Origin: Plantago ovata | Lineage: Eukaryota > Streptophyta > Magnoliopsida > Lamiales > Plantaginaceae | Direction: 5' to 3' | Assembly (NCBI GenBank): GCA_028274465.1 | Contig: CM051458.1 | Location: 102,378,855-102,442,854 of the forward strand | Length of the DNA: 64,000 bases | Shown: piece by piece, positions 48,355 to 60,550 of the stretch | How the letters are laid out: every line of letters starts with the position of its first letter | Position numbering within the stretch: the stretch's first letter is position 1 | Position numbers and translations under genes: made by a program | The notes under the pieces: generated by a model | The model's database searches: none | What the model saw: the letters and a program-made list of their open reading frames with translations, nothing else | Told to the model about the DNA's origin: nothing

Positions 48355-48786
48355 AGAATTTAATTCATAATAATTTAAAAGCCACATTATAATGAGCATT
48401 GGCCCATCATCACACAAATTTAAATTCCTTTCCAAAAGCTAGAATACATACAACATGCCAAACATAATACAGCTCAAGATAGTAAAAATACAACATGGAC
48501 TTCTTTAAAAAAATTTATTTTCTTCATTCTTCATGGTCATGTGCTTTCAACATTGTCCGCTAGCTGAAGATAAAATGATCACTTGTTCTTGAATGGAATA
48601 GCTCTGATCACCACTTGGTGGTAAAGAGCTGCTAGTGCTGCCCCAATGAATGGTCCAACCCAGAATATCCACTGCATATATTGCATCACACATTAGCCAG
48701 TCATCAGTATCCGATCCAATCATAACAGTTAAAAGATCTCAAATACAAATTAATATATACGAGTATATTGAACCCGCTATCTTTAA
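48355..48786 (-). pseudogene. PIP1 aquaporin last exon and 3' flank, orphan
   Basis: Near-copy of 62340-62758. The exon at 48579-48671 (93 bases) encodes [16 protein letters not shown] followed by [14 protein letters not shown] and a stop, with only synonymous change from the other copy. Most of intron 3 follows upstream to 48786, where sequence switches without gap to the F-box duplicate. No other PIP1 exon is next to it, so it cannot be expressed as an aquaporin. Confidence 0.85.
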
Positions 48787-51319
48787 ATACGTGGGAGAGC
48801 TTATAAATTTAAGGCAACTTTAAATAGCAGCACTGTTACACAATAGTAATACTCTTTAAAAGTAAATAATAAAAGCAAGACCTAATTAAATTACCACAAA
48901 TATTACTGCAGCAGCCAGCATGCACAAGCCAAGATCAGACAACTTCCAAGTGTATCCCAGGCTTCAAAACCGAACACAATTGCTTGGACGCTCTTATCTC
49001 CATCTCTTTGGCAGGCTCTTTACATGACAGGTATCGCTTCATGATTATCTTCTCCAACGAAACAGTATTCTCAATCAGATACTCAGCACATCTTAATTCT
49101 GCATCACACTTTCTATCTACAATCATCTCCACGATCTTCAAGTGGCGATGAGGAGGACGACAAACTTCTATCCTCTTCTCTCTAAGAGACCAGCTCCAGC
49201 CCATTAAGAAAAGCTGTAACAAATAAAACACAAGCATATAGTTTAGAGACATAGAAACTTATCCACTTAACGGGATACAAATCGATGATACAAAAAGCAA
49301 TGAGCATAGAAATAATGCTTATAATCAATAAAATTATTCCAAGCAGCTCATGAATTAAGAAATAAAAACTGAAGATGATCCATCACCTGGAGTACAAATT
49401 TTTGCAACAAGGGGCAAGCCTGTATCAGGGAACAGAGAACAAACAGTTCCTCTTCTGTTTTTACACTAAAGAAGATCTCCAGCACCTTCACTCGTGGGGC
49501 TAATGGGAATTCTTTTGGAGGGACATCCTGAAAAGGAAGAAACCAATACATAGCAATGCTCATTTTATCAATTGGATCAAGGAAAAGGTATTAGGCCAAA
49601 CAATAAGGCAACCAAAAGGTTTAAGGCACTAACCTGACGATTAGGACATGTTTTCAGAGTGAACAATTCAATTTGAGATAAGACACTTGATAGATCCCTG
49701 GAGTTATTCAGTAAATAATTGCCATAACTATTACCAATGGATAGTTCAGCTAGCTTAGGGGTGCTTATCAAAGGGAAACTTGATAGTTTTGGTCCCATGT
49801 AATCAAAGGATATAAGATTTGGCGCAGAAATCTCCAAATGTTTCATTTTGGAGCACAGTATTATTTTTAACGATTTTAATTTAAGATCAGGACCAGCAAC
49901 TTTTAAGGTTACAAGTGATTCTGCAAACTCAACTGATAAAGATTCCAGAGTCGGAAAATCATGTAACAATTCCTCGAGACGTTCACCAGTCACATCGACT
50001 AAGGTCAACTGAAGGCAGGTCAATGGGACACCAGGGGATAATCTAGGAAGATGATAGTGAAACGGGCTGGGAAAACCCCTCGCTCGAAGGTTCACCTCAA
50101 GCCTCTTCACTCTCTTTGACATCGCAAATCTGAACCAATTATCAATGTCTTCCTTGCGGATCTCTTTGGGACAAGGCGTACCCTAAATTCATCAACAATA
50201 TCAGCTTTATGTGAACTCACTACTTTGTCCACCCAACGGACAAACTTACACTCTTCTTCCCTTTCCTTAATTTTTTTTCAGATAAGGATGCCTTGCGACG
50301 GGACAACTCCCGTAAATAGTCATAACAAGGATAAAAATTAAGACAAAGAACATAGGCCCAGACATTCCTCCATCTCTTGGATAGGACGCTGGTACTTCCA
50401 GCTTCTTTCAAAGTTAATAGTGAGAGGATGTGAACAAGAACATCATCTGGCAAATCACTAATCCGATCATTATTTAGCAAGGCTTCTCCGGTGCACGCCT
50501 AAATTACATAAGCAACATTAGTAGCAGTTACATCTCTAAATGCATCTAAGATGGTCTATGTTACTAAGGGAAAAAAATTTGAAGGATTAACTTATTTCAG
50601 AACATATATATCGAAGGAGGAGACATATATGATCATGCATGTTTCACACAACAATTAGCGAATTGCGAGTCATGTTCAGCAACATATATAATACTATATA
50701 TATGGGTAAGAAAGCAAGAGTAAAATCCTAATTAGCCTAAACTCTAAAAAGAAATACAATACAATTATCACCGCTGGTACTTGGACTTGTATGCTTGAAG
50801 TTGTGATGTCTAACAATGAACTTATTTACAAGATGAGACAGGCAAATATGGTGTCTAGCTTTATGATACATGAAAGAGACACACATATATGTTCGTTCAG
50901 ACAAGAAAATTAAAATTGAAAACAGGCATCTAGCAATATATATATCACCTTGAGAATCTGAGTTTGAGTGTCATCATCATGGGATTGATCCTTCATGGAG
51001 ATCATAATATATAGTTTTGTTTTGCAGGAAAATTACAAGTATTCCAACCTGTAGAATGTAACGAGTAAATTAATGAATCGAGAAAAAGAATTAGCAGAGA
51101 AGGAAAACAGTGAAGATGTGATACTCAAACATATCAAATCAACACATACACATAGCGCTAGATCAATCTGAATATATTACTGTGCTTTAGAAAATCAGAT
51201 CACAGCTATATATCGATCAACTTTACTACTCTAAAAGCTAGATCGAACCTTTCGAAGAACGTGGTGGCCCTGTCAATCACTTGAGAATACAAACTTGTAT
51301 TTATATTACTTATGCTAAT
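48787..51319. repeat. F-box duplication, copy 2 (partner 33416-35942)
   Basis: 2533 bases nearly identical to copy 1. The left breakpoint lies directly against PIP1 intron 3; the right one passes into diverged promoter sequence. It carries the better-preserved gene copy. Confidence 0.92.
48935..51005 (-). CDS. F-box/FBD/LRR protein, copy 2
   Basis: Five exons with GT-AG borders join into 424 codons: 50949-51005, 50250-50498, 49634-50182, 49387-49527, 48935-49213. The F-box ([20 protein letters not shown] ... LSKRWRNVW) spans about residues 32-70, leucine-rich repeats follow ([41 protein letters not shown]), and an FBD domain fills the last exon ([13 protein letters not shown] ... [17 protein letters not shown]). 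Such proteins are substrate receptors of SCF ubiquitin ligases; the target is unknown. The intron 50183-50249 is only 67 bases, and its sequence still reads as a conserved family segment in another frame (see findings). Without that splice the frame closes after residue 109. Confidence 0.78.
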
Positions 51320-52867
51320 TAATGACAATATAATGGGAGCACAAACACACACTGTCACATGACTAAGTACATATATTCAATGAATGGAAGAAATTTTGTT
51401 CAGGACTTGTTTATATGTCGAAGTAGTACTTAGTGCACCAAAACACAATCAATCGAATGGTAATGCAACACAATAAAAAATTAATAAGGATTCAGTTCAC
51501 GACCTTAATTAGGATAGATAGGATGCTTGTTCAAAGATTAATACCTCAAGGTCGGCTGGCCGTGATTTCTTTCGCCCGAAACCAAATTGAAGTATTCCGA
51601 AAATTATTAGATGAAGCCCACTCCTTAATTTGCTAGATGATGATACAGAGATCCAGGTCACATAGAGCGTTGAAGTAGGCCACCGCTTTCCGCGCGCTCT
51701 AAAGAAAATTACAAATTCTTAAGTCGCGCTCCAAGAGTTGCTAATTCGACAAAGTAGATACCTACCTAGTTTTACGATCCAGAGTAAGCGCGTATACCCC
51801 CACTTACAGTATTTACGATCCAGAATAAGTGTGTACAGGGCTACAAATTTTGTGTGTCATTTTGTAATCTTGTGGTTAAGAACTCATGGGCACATGCGAG
51901 TAAATATTGACCATGAGTAATAATAATGACTAATGAGTCATGAAAACAACAAATTAGTCTATTATACATAAGAATGTCCCAGAAGAAAAAGAGAGAGTTC
52001 GATTGAAATCAATATTGGCCTCGCCCTTGACCTTGTTACAAAATGATGTAATGGAGCAGTGGCTCCGTATCTTGCTACTTTGCTTTGTTCAGTACCATGA
52101 GAAATGGGGGGAAATAGCTCGAGAAGTGTTTTGCAAAAAATGTTGTAACTCTCGCTATGATTTGCACTATGATTTCCTTAGTTCAAACTTGAAAGTTATT
52201 ACTTGAATAAGCACAATTCATGTTAAAGTTTTTTAGTTGAATCAAACAGAGCATTAAATGAATAAGAATAACGAATCAATACGTACAAGCAAGTGACGCA
52301 AGCATGCTCGATTTAGAGAACACTTGTTAGTTGCTAAGCTAGCAATTTCATCACCACGGCCGACTAGTGCCTAGCAAATGGAGTCATTTTGTTTATTATT
52401 GATACCCAAAGTTCCACAATATCGAGAGTGCTAATAAACTCAACTTATAGATTGGATAAACATGCATATACCTTAAATGTTCAATAGAACACTATAGATG
52501 ACTAAATTCTATTCATATATATGTACATGGCATGAGAGGTCATTCCAGGAATTACTGCACACACGAGCCATTTGTCGAGCAACGGGCTTTCACACGTGAT
52601 CATGTATACTAGTTGTTCAGGTGTGGTCGTACTATAGATTTACCTCCCTCTTTCATCGCTTCTAAGATCAATAACTCTATTTAAAAAGTTGATGTTTATT
52701 CTATTTTAAATTCTATAATTCACTAATTAAAAAACAAGAAAGAACAAAAGACAGAGAGGCATAATATTATTTTTGACAACTTCTCATTGCATATATAGCC
52801 ACAAATTATTACAATAACACCATCAAACATGAAGCATCAGCCATTACTACTACTAGATCTCTAGTTA
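51320..52867. other. Upstream of F-box copy 2, to scaffold gap
   Basis: No gene supported. 51320-51660 aligns patchily with 36000-36540. A motif ACCTAGTTTTACGATCCAGA at 51768 recurs at 21218 and 57963, each followed some 40 bases on by TTTACGATCCA. 52790-52867 resembles 48270-48345 upstream of the orphan PIP1 exon, which suggests another duplicated PIP1 flank running into the gap. Confidence 0.5.
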
Positions 52868-52967
52868 NNNNNNNNNNNNNNNNNNNNNNNNNNNNNNNNN
52901 NNNNNNNNNNNNNNNNNNNNNNNNNNNNNNNNNNNNNNNNNNNNNNNNNNNNNNNNNNNNNNNNNNN
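52868..52967. other. Scaffold gap (100 N)
   Basis: Exactly 100 undetermined bases. Block B begins directly at its right edge. Confidence 0.98.
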
Positions 52968-53765
52968 TTTTATAATATACTTTATTATATTTTATGATGA
53001 TAGTTTGATACTTTGATTTATGAGTAATTATTTTGTCCTTTCATGTGTGCTTTATTAAGTCTTCATCCTAGAATTTCATATTACTTACTGTATGTGTTAT
53101 TTTCCCTTCAGATTTTCAGAGTCCTTTTTTAACCAACACAAGGAAAACCTTTATTATCTCCTATTCAAAAATATTTTATTTTTTTCAATTCGGGTGTTCG
53201 AATTTTTTAGATACTTTTGATTGTGCTAAATTAGTAACTATGTTGGTTTAACAACTACTCAATTACTTGTAACGATCCGACTATTAATGGACCGAGGCGT
53301 GAGTAATCTCGCCGGTCCAACAGGTCTCGACTGGTCGGGTTGTTAATAAAAAAATAAAAAATAATAATATCATACTCCTAGTAATGAGGGACTTAATTAG
53401 GGTGGAAAAGACAAGATGGAGTTGGAGAGAATAGGACCAATGCAAAGTAAGCGAGCAAGTAGAGGAGAATGTCGTAAAATTTATGCGAAATCCAATTAAA
53501 ACACACCATTTTTTAATTAATAGTAGTAAATAATACGGAGTAATACTTAATATATAGTTGATCATCATCGATCTCATTGTATCTTGAGCTACGTGCATTG
53601 TGTACATTGATCGATCTCATGACAGATCATTACTAAACTTACAACTACTAGTGCTATTCTACATTTCTACTACTAATACAGACAGTACATTACATGCATA
53701 AAATCTCCTCGAATCATTCAACATAGATCGACGATCTTACTTATCCGTTTCTGCATCGTGTCGTT

Positions 53766-54722
53766 CTAAGCGAAGCTTAATCGCAGATCCAACTTGGGAT
53801 GGTGACAATGATACTGATGGCTGTCCAGTTCTGTATTAGTAAAGTTGCAAGTGAAGGACGTCGAATTCTCCTTGCAAATGTCGTTGCTGTCGTAAAACTT
53901 GAACTTTTCGGTGTCTGTTTCGTTGAAGGAGTTAATTGGAAAGAGTTGCAGAGTTTCAATCACTCGTTCCGGCTCTGAAACCTCATGTATTTCGCCGAAA
54001 TCTGTAAACATTTCAAAACAAAACCTTAATGTTAAATGAACGAGTCTAAATAACAAACCATCCAATTCAGAGAATTAGACCCGTGACCACTTGGTTACTG
54101 GGGTATACAAGTTCATAGTATGTGTGAAACCATTAGCTTGTTATAGTTTTAGAAACATCAATTTTGCCATGTATCATTAGATGAATTTCTTTCTCTTGAA
54201 TCTATGATTAGTGGCGTGAACATTTGGTTGGAATATATATACCCATTGTGTGCATGGAAATGAGACAACATAAACAATGAACAAAAGTTAAAAGTGATCT
54301 TCAATTCATCATGACATTTAAAAGCATTTAAAAGCATGCATGGAAAATAAATATGTACAAAGTACAAACTTACATTTGGTTGAAGAAACCTTAGTAGAAG
54401 TATTGTTCTCATGTGGAGTATGGAACATGTCATTGCCTTCATCCACAAGAACTCTACGGCGCTTTTGTCTTTCTCTGGCTTTATGGTTTTGGAACCAATA
54501 AAAAACATTCTTACTTTCAATCTTACCATAATAGCTTAACTGAGAAGATATCTTCTGGATCTGATCCGTGCTTGGAGTACGGAGACCTGACCGGAACAGC
54601 TCGGTCAGAACTTTAACCTGTTCACTTGTCGGGTTCCATCGCCCGCACTTAGTCCCCGTCCCTCCACCACCACTTCCGCCGCGTGATGACCTAATGCAAA
54701 ACCCACCTGAGTACTCATCCAT
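53766..54722 (-). CDS. WOX5: WOX5-like WUSCHEL-related homeobox transcription factor
   Basis: Two exons, 54374-54722 and 53766-54001, with a GTAAGT donor and TTTACAG acceptor around a 372-base intron, join into 194 codons. The divergent WOX homeodomain spans about residues 28-90 ([16 protein letters not shown]; helix 3 [19 protein letters not shown]). The N-terminal [13 protein letters not shown] block and [15 protein letters not shown] are those of WOX5/WOX7. The WUS box TLQLFPI is at 133-139 and an EAR-like LDLRL at 187-191, both repression motifs that recruit TOPLESS co-repressors. The family role is maintaining the quiescent centre and stem cells of the root tip. The start is chosen after the TATA box; a longer in-frame Met upstream lies in the promoter. 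Confidence 0.92.
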
Positions 54723-54803
54723 TTGTTTTGTTTCTTTTTTTATGAAATGTATTGGGATTATTGCTAGCAGCTGCTTGTTCTGAACTAGTGGAAGAAGTGA
54801 GTA

Positions 54804-54811
54804 CTTATATA
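54804..54811 (-). promoter_or_regulatory. TATA box of WOX5
   Basis: TATATAAG on the minus strand, 82-89 bases upstream of the ATG, followed by TACTCACTTCTTCCAC. The same box is kept in the decayed copy A near 16889-16896, and a TATATATATGAGG version in copy C near 12885. Confidence 0.65.
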
Positions 54812-57800
54812 CAGGAAAAGTGATCAAGTTAGTGCATTGAATTTAGGGAATGTTGTGGGAGTGAAGTTTGAGGATTTTAGGCAAATGTTGTCTTTACTAG
54901 AGTAGTATAGTTCCCTTTTATGTTCTTTCTATGTTTTGTTTGTTTGATGTGTTTTTTTGTGTGTAGAGAGGAGAGAGATAGACATGCTAGAAAGCTGCCA
55001 ATGTTCAAAGTTTAGGGCCACGAGTTGTACATTATATTGTTGAGTACTAGTGAATTGTTAAGTGTATAAGTATAATCACTCAAAGTGTTTATGATTCATA
55101 AATTTTTAGATGTTAGGATTAAACGGTGCAAATTAGAGGATGTAGTTTTATATGTGAACCTTATATATTCTATATTAGAGGTTGTCACAGTGATTACGTC
55201 CCTAACATCTAGACATTCATTTAGAGATTGTATAAAAGCTTAAAGCACCACCTCCCTTTGTTTAATCTTCTATGAATGCGATTATTAGATGTTGTTGTGA
55301 GTCGCTAACCACACTTGTCTTGATGAATACAAGTTCGATGCTAGTGTTGAGATCACTGGATCATTTGACATCGTTCAAATGAATCTTAACAATTTTTGTG
55401 TTTGGCGAATGTAGTTGGTTTGACACCAACATTTAAAATGAAAACGTGATGAGACGTGTAGACGTAATTCATTCTTTAATGTGTCAATGTGTTATGTGTA
55501 TAACTATGGTTTCTTTTGTTTCCAATATTGTGATGATTCATAAGGGGAAGACATTTACCACACCAATCATAATATTGTGAAAACTAATTAATGAATTATG
55601 AATCCAAGAACAAGAATAAGATACTTAATGTCATAATCCATCTTTACTCAGATTGCTTGATGAACTACGGCTCTCTTCTCGTCGTTTGAAAACTCATTAT
55701 TTTCAGTTCAGTTCAGTTCTGTTCTGTTCAGGTTCATTCAGTTCAGTTCAACTCTGTTCAGTCTTGCTTAGTTATATTTTACACTACAAATTAATTCAGT
55801 TCAGTTCAACTTCATTCAGTTCAGTTCTGTTCAGTTCAGTTCAATTCTTGCTTATTGCCATGGATAATGTTTTAGTGAGACAATATATGCCAAGACACAG
55901 ATAAATACAATCCACAAGTGCTTTGCAAGTAAATTAAAAAGTTATGAATATAAGTACACTCTGAAAAGAAACCAAGAATATTGAGGGTGATGAAAGTCAA
56001 AGTTTTCACATTGTTTGATCCTAGTTGGAGGGTTGTGATCACAAAGTTACTGACAGGGATACTGAAACTTAGTTGACTGTTCAGTCAAAAAGATTTTTTG
56101 GGTTTTTTGATATTTGAAATTTTAGATTAATTAAGAATTAAATTAACCCTATGGCTAATTGGCTATGACTCCTTTTTTGAGTGTATTGGGACAGAAACTA
56201 GAGGACATAAAAGCCACCATTTTGAGATTTGGAGAATGAGACAATTGTTTAAAAAATTGAAACCTTTGGGGACCAAATCACTTTCCTCGCTAGTCATCAC
56301 CACTGCATGCTCTTCTTTAATCATCTTTTCATCTAACTTTGGCTTATGCTTGATTTTATTATCCAAGAAACTATACTTGAGAAAATCAAAGAAATTAATC
56401 AACTAATCCAAGAAACGCATGCTTATTTTGTTGAATTCACTAAGTGATCACTTTTGTTCCTTTGGGCTTGTCCCTATAAGGGCTTGTTGATCATCATCAT
56501 GTACAAAAACATGAGTTAAGATAATAGAGTGGTCATGAGACTGAATTATCATCAAGCACGGAGTACTGAACTCAAATTCCAGTGACACATTCATTTTAAG
56601 AATTTATACATGCTCAAGCCCTTTGATGATGGATGTCTCAGTTGTCAACTAAGTTACACATACTTTGAAAATGTAAACTGTTTTGTAAATGTTAAAAAGA
56701 AATCTCAACCTTATCAACACCAATACACCATATTCACACAGCTAATGACCAATAGAAATGTACTAAAGTGTGTATAATCTAATAATTCGATGCGAGTTTG
56801 TAACAAAATAAAAAGTTTAATGAAAATACACATGATTCAAGAAGTTGATGTTGAGAAATTCGACCAGCCAATTTGTTGCGAGTGTTTTTCCACAAGTCCC
56901 AAGAATGTTTGGATCTCCATATGTAATTTAGTAATTGCTTCATTTGTCTCTTTGCCATTTGGCTCGCATCGTCACTTCTTTACCCACTCGCTCACTGTCT
57001 GGTTCCGTTGTACTTACTATTTGCAGTTTCTGTATCATGTCGCGGTGGTTATCCCGACATTTAAAAAAACAGGGGTTCGGGATATATATCTACGACCAAG
57101 ACCAATTTTACAATTTCGCACAATTTAATGTGCGCATTGTGTTGAAACTTGAAACCGCACATTCCACACCGATCATTTGAGAGAAGTTACTAAAATCAAC
57201 ATGTAAATTTGAGAATCTTATCCCCTTGTTATATGAATTCTTAAAAGGATGATATTAATCCAATTCCTGATATATTGTTGTGTTAGCTCTTCTTCTTTTT
57301 TTTTCGCTCGACTTATATATGTGGCTTATGCTCTAGAGTCTAGATCATTATCAATTAATCTGACCAATAATTTTGGATGAGGCAGTAATTGTAAAAATAA
57401 TACTCCTATAATACTAGGAAGTAGCAAAAAGGTAAGATGGATACGAGTGCCATGCGTCGGATTCACCTGTCCCTTTCTACACCTCCAAGTAGATACAACA
57501 CGGTAACAATTTATTTTAATTCAATTAATTTTCCCATACTTATCGTATCGAGATTCTTTATAATTAATTGTAAGAAAATTAAGAAACACAAATGGGTGTA
57601 GTAGTAGTATTTTCCAACGGGAAAAAGAAGTTATATATTCAGTGAGATTCGATAAGTTATACTACAGTAATAATTAATTAACTTCAGTAATTTGTGAGTT
57701 TCGTTAGTTTCTTGTGTTTGGACAGACTACTTGAGTAATTAATTTAAGGAGCAATAAAATGTGGGCGTGAAATCTATATGTATGCACGTATGTTGATATT

Positions 57801-57960
57801 ATATTATGCTTGATAGGCCGCCCTATTTTCCGTCGGTTTCCCTCTTGTCACCACTAAGATTTGTCACCCTACACTTTTTTGCATGAACCATGCAATTTAA
57901 TTTTAAGTTCCATATGTGTTGTAATGCACCCCCATTTTTGCGACACCATTCTTATTGTTT
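54812..57960. other. Long upstream region of WOX5 in block B
   Basis: About 3 kb of non-coding DNA shared with block A. Small frames such as 56163-56402 (minus) and 56790-57128 (plus) are disrupted in the other block, so I do not call them genes. GATAAG-type and other short motifs are not distinctive. It is likely to hold the WOX5 promoter. Confidence 0.4.
55669..55848. mobile_element. Truncated Tourist-like MITE in block B
   Basis: About 180 bases absent at the corresponding place in block A (near 18786). It starts GGCTCTCTTCTCGTCGTTTGAAAAC, similar to MITE 2, and is filled with CAGTTCAGTT. The right inverted repeat is missing; it ends TTCAATTCTTGCTTATTGCC, where A has a different 15-base filler. 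Confidence 0.6.
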
Positions 57961-58051
57961 GGACCTAGTTTTACGATCCAGAGTAAGTGCATACCCAATA
58001 ATTATTTACGATCCACCCCTTGCCTCTTGGTACCTACAAGCCTACAAAGTT

Positions 58052-58229
58052 TTTTTTTTAACGTCAAATATTACAACTACTTCTATACTACTGCTATACA
58101 ACATTCGAAACCACTTTATAGCTCCACACCTAAAACCGCCTTATGTCTCTGTCTCCGCTGGGGATTGAACCCTGCACCTCTTCTTCACCAACCTCAGCTC
58201 ATTTCCACTGGACCACCTTATAACTCCCA
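58052..58229 (-). mobile_element. tRNA-derived SINE
   Basis: 178 bases flanked by a perfect 16-bp duplication ACAAGCCTACAAAGTT (58036-58051 and 58230-58245). Read on the minus strand it has an A-box-like GGTGGTCCAGTGG, a B-box-like GGTTCAATCC about 45 bases on, and ends in a run of A. These are the internal RNA polymerase III promoter and tail of a SINE. Block A has the single target site near 21290-21305, without insertion. A LINE supplied the reverse transcriptase. Confidence 0.9.
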
Positions 58230-58471
58230 ACAAGCCTACAAAGTTAGACAGGTAGTACGTGTTATATACTTATGATCGTATTAAGAGTAGGAAAACCTAT
58301 GTTAAAGCGCGCTCTTGGTATGTAGTTTGCTGTTTGATATGTTTTTTATTTTATTTTATTTTTATTTTTTAGAAACGCTTTTTGATAAGTTGCGTGAGTC
58401 TTTTGTGCATCTTCCCTAGTTGTGTTTCGTGATTTGGTTCCATTTTTTAGTTTTAGAATTGTTGGTAGTAG

Positions 58472-58925
<454 letters not shown>

Positions 58926-59853
58926 AATTGAATTTTACTCATGTATATCCCAGGGCAGGCTGGGTATGGTTCTAGCTTGGCAGCAAAGACAAGATTTTGT
59001 CATATTAAGGCGGAGAGCAATGACTCATATCTTCAGTTTAGGTATGATTCGCCCAAAAATATCCATCCTTCGGAAATGCTCGCTCGCCTTGAGAGCATCC
59101 CTCCGCGGACTGTGAACGTGGAAGGGCCGGGAGATCAAGAAGAAGCAATTGTTTTAGACTGGGATGATGTAGATGTGGGTGGAAGTTCAGATTTGGCATC
59201 TTCGCTACAACACTTGTTCGTTGACAGCCCTGATAGGGTATTCGACTTCCCTAGGAGTTCAACGGAAGATGATTTGCCAAGCTATGATTGGTGTCCTTGA
59301 TGGTGCTGCTGACCTTGAAGACGCTTTCCATGAAGATGAAGAAATCGAGTTTAGCGACTTTGATGACTGAAGGCACAAGAAGGCTACAACTTGTTAGACT
59401 CAACCAAATGTCACAGCCGGGTTAATGTGTCCTCCTGCACATTAATATTCTTTTGTTGTTGTAATGTTCCAATCACAATTAGGTTTCATAACTTCCATAA
59501 TTCTTTAGACTCTGATCAATTTCTGAAGTATTAGCTAGCTAATGTGTTCCCTGATCCTCTTTTAGCAATTATGTTTCTACTGAACTCTATTCTTCAATCT
59601 AAATAGTTCTTCATTAATTCATTTTATTAGTATAATAAGTGAACCTGTAGCTAATGTTACCTTTCAAGTAGTGTACTTTTATCTAGAGCATCACATCTTG
59701 TAGAGCATCACATCTTGAAAGAGAAGTTTAAAATGAACTAAAATTATATCGAACCCTGCAACTTGTACTTAATTATAACTCCAGTTTCTTTCCATTCGAT
59801 TAATCTTTGACTATCTTCCCTCTTTACGTTGGACTAATTAAACACTTACATAT
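58926..59853. repeat. Gene-X/PIP1 chimera, tandem copy 1
   Basis: About 928 bases nearly identical to 60551-61501. The left part is the 3' end of gene X (plus strand); the right part, joined at about 59403, is the first ~33 bases of PIP1 exon 2 and PIP1 intron 1 on the minus strand. It ends at GGACTAATTAAACAC. Confidence 0.88.
58941..59370 (+). pseudogene. Gene-X 3' end, copy 1
   Basis: Plus-strand frame with YDSPKNIHPSEMLARLESIPP, VNVEGPGDQEEAIVLDWDD, SSLQHLFVDSPDRVFDFP and a Ser/Asp-rich tail. About 34 bases present in copy 2 are missing after SYDW, which shifts the frame and gives an early stop at 59300; the old C-terminus EDEEIEFSDFDD lies in another frame to 59370. The acidic tail resembles an activation domain, but the family is unknown to me. 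No N-terminal part is present, so it is a fragment. Confidence 0.6.
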
Positions 59854-60550
59854 TACTATAGGTTTGTTATGGAAATGAATTCTACAGATGTGGTCTTGTC
59901 TAGCCATGAAGAAGACCTGGTTGCTAACCCTTACTTGAACTTCCCAATCGTGTATGAATTGTTGTGGATACACACAACAGATAAAGAGGATTGGCCGATG
60001 TTAATAACAGGGTCAGGCAAGTGATACTTCATGCACAACCAGACTGGGTTCTGGTGACACAAAATATGACCATGCCTGGTAGAGTAGACTGGTGTCACGG
60101 GATGAAACTTGGATTACTGAAAGAGCCTGAACCCGTGCGGCACTAGGCTAGTTCGCCTCGAGACTAGCTAGTCAGTCAACCGAACTTGTTGCTAAGTGTG
60201 TAAGAAGATAGCTTTTAGTGAGAGAAATATTGCAAGGATGCTTGAATGCTTTGTATTGCTTGATGATCAAATGAAATGGCCAAGGACCTATATATACAAG
60301 TTCAGCTCCTCAACGGACGGTGGAGATTGATCTAATCTAACGGTTGTGGAAGACTTTCTAGGTTTTTCCATTATCTAGATTCTTCTACTATGTTCCTTCT
60401 TTTACAAGCTTGGAAATATTCTACAATATACAAGAACATTCTAGAGAACTTATTTACATGATAGCCTCCCCTGGGACAGATATACCGCGAGATCGGTCGT
60501 ACGTGACACTGGTCTCAGCTGGATGCTATGCTCGGGGGGGGGGGGGAGGA
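59854..60550. other. Spacer between chimera copies, possibly LTR-derived
   Basis: About 700 bases of unique sequence. On the minus strand it has a TATATATAGG box near 60285 followed by AGCATTCAAGCATCC and a CTCTCACTAAAAGCT leader, which looks like an LTR or gene promoter; no matching LTR, primer-binding site or target duplication was found. It ends in a run of 13 G at 60534-60546, at the start of the second chimera copy. Confidence 0.35.

Noticed and set aside
56163..57128. Small genes upstream of WOX5 (frames at 56163-56402 and 56790-57128)
   Set aside because: The corresponding frames are broken by indels in block A and show no domain; the region behaves as non-coding.
59854..60550. Complete LTR retrotransposon
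   Set aside because: Promoter-like features only; no second LTR, primer-binding site, polypurine tract or gag-pol frame.
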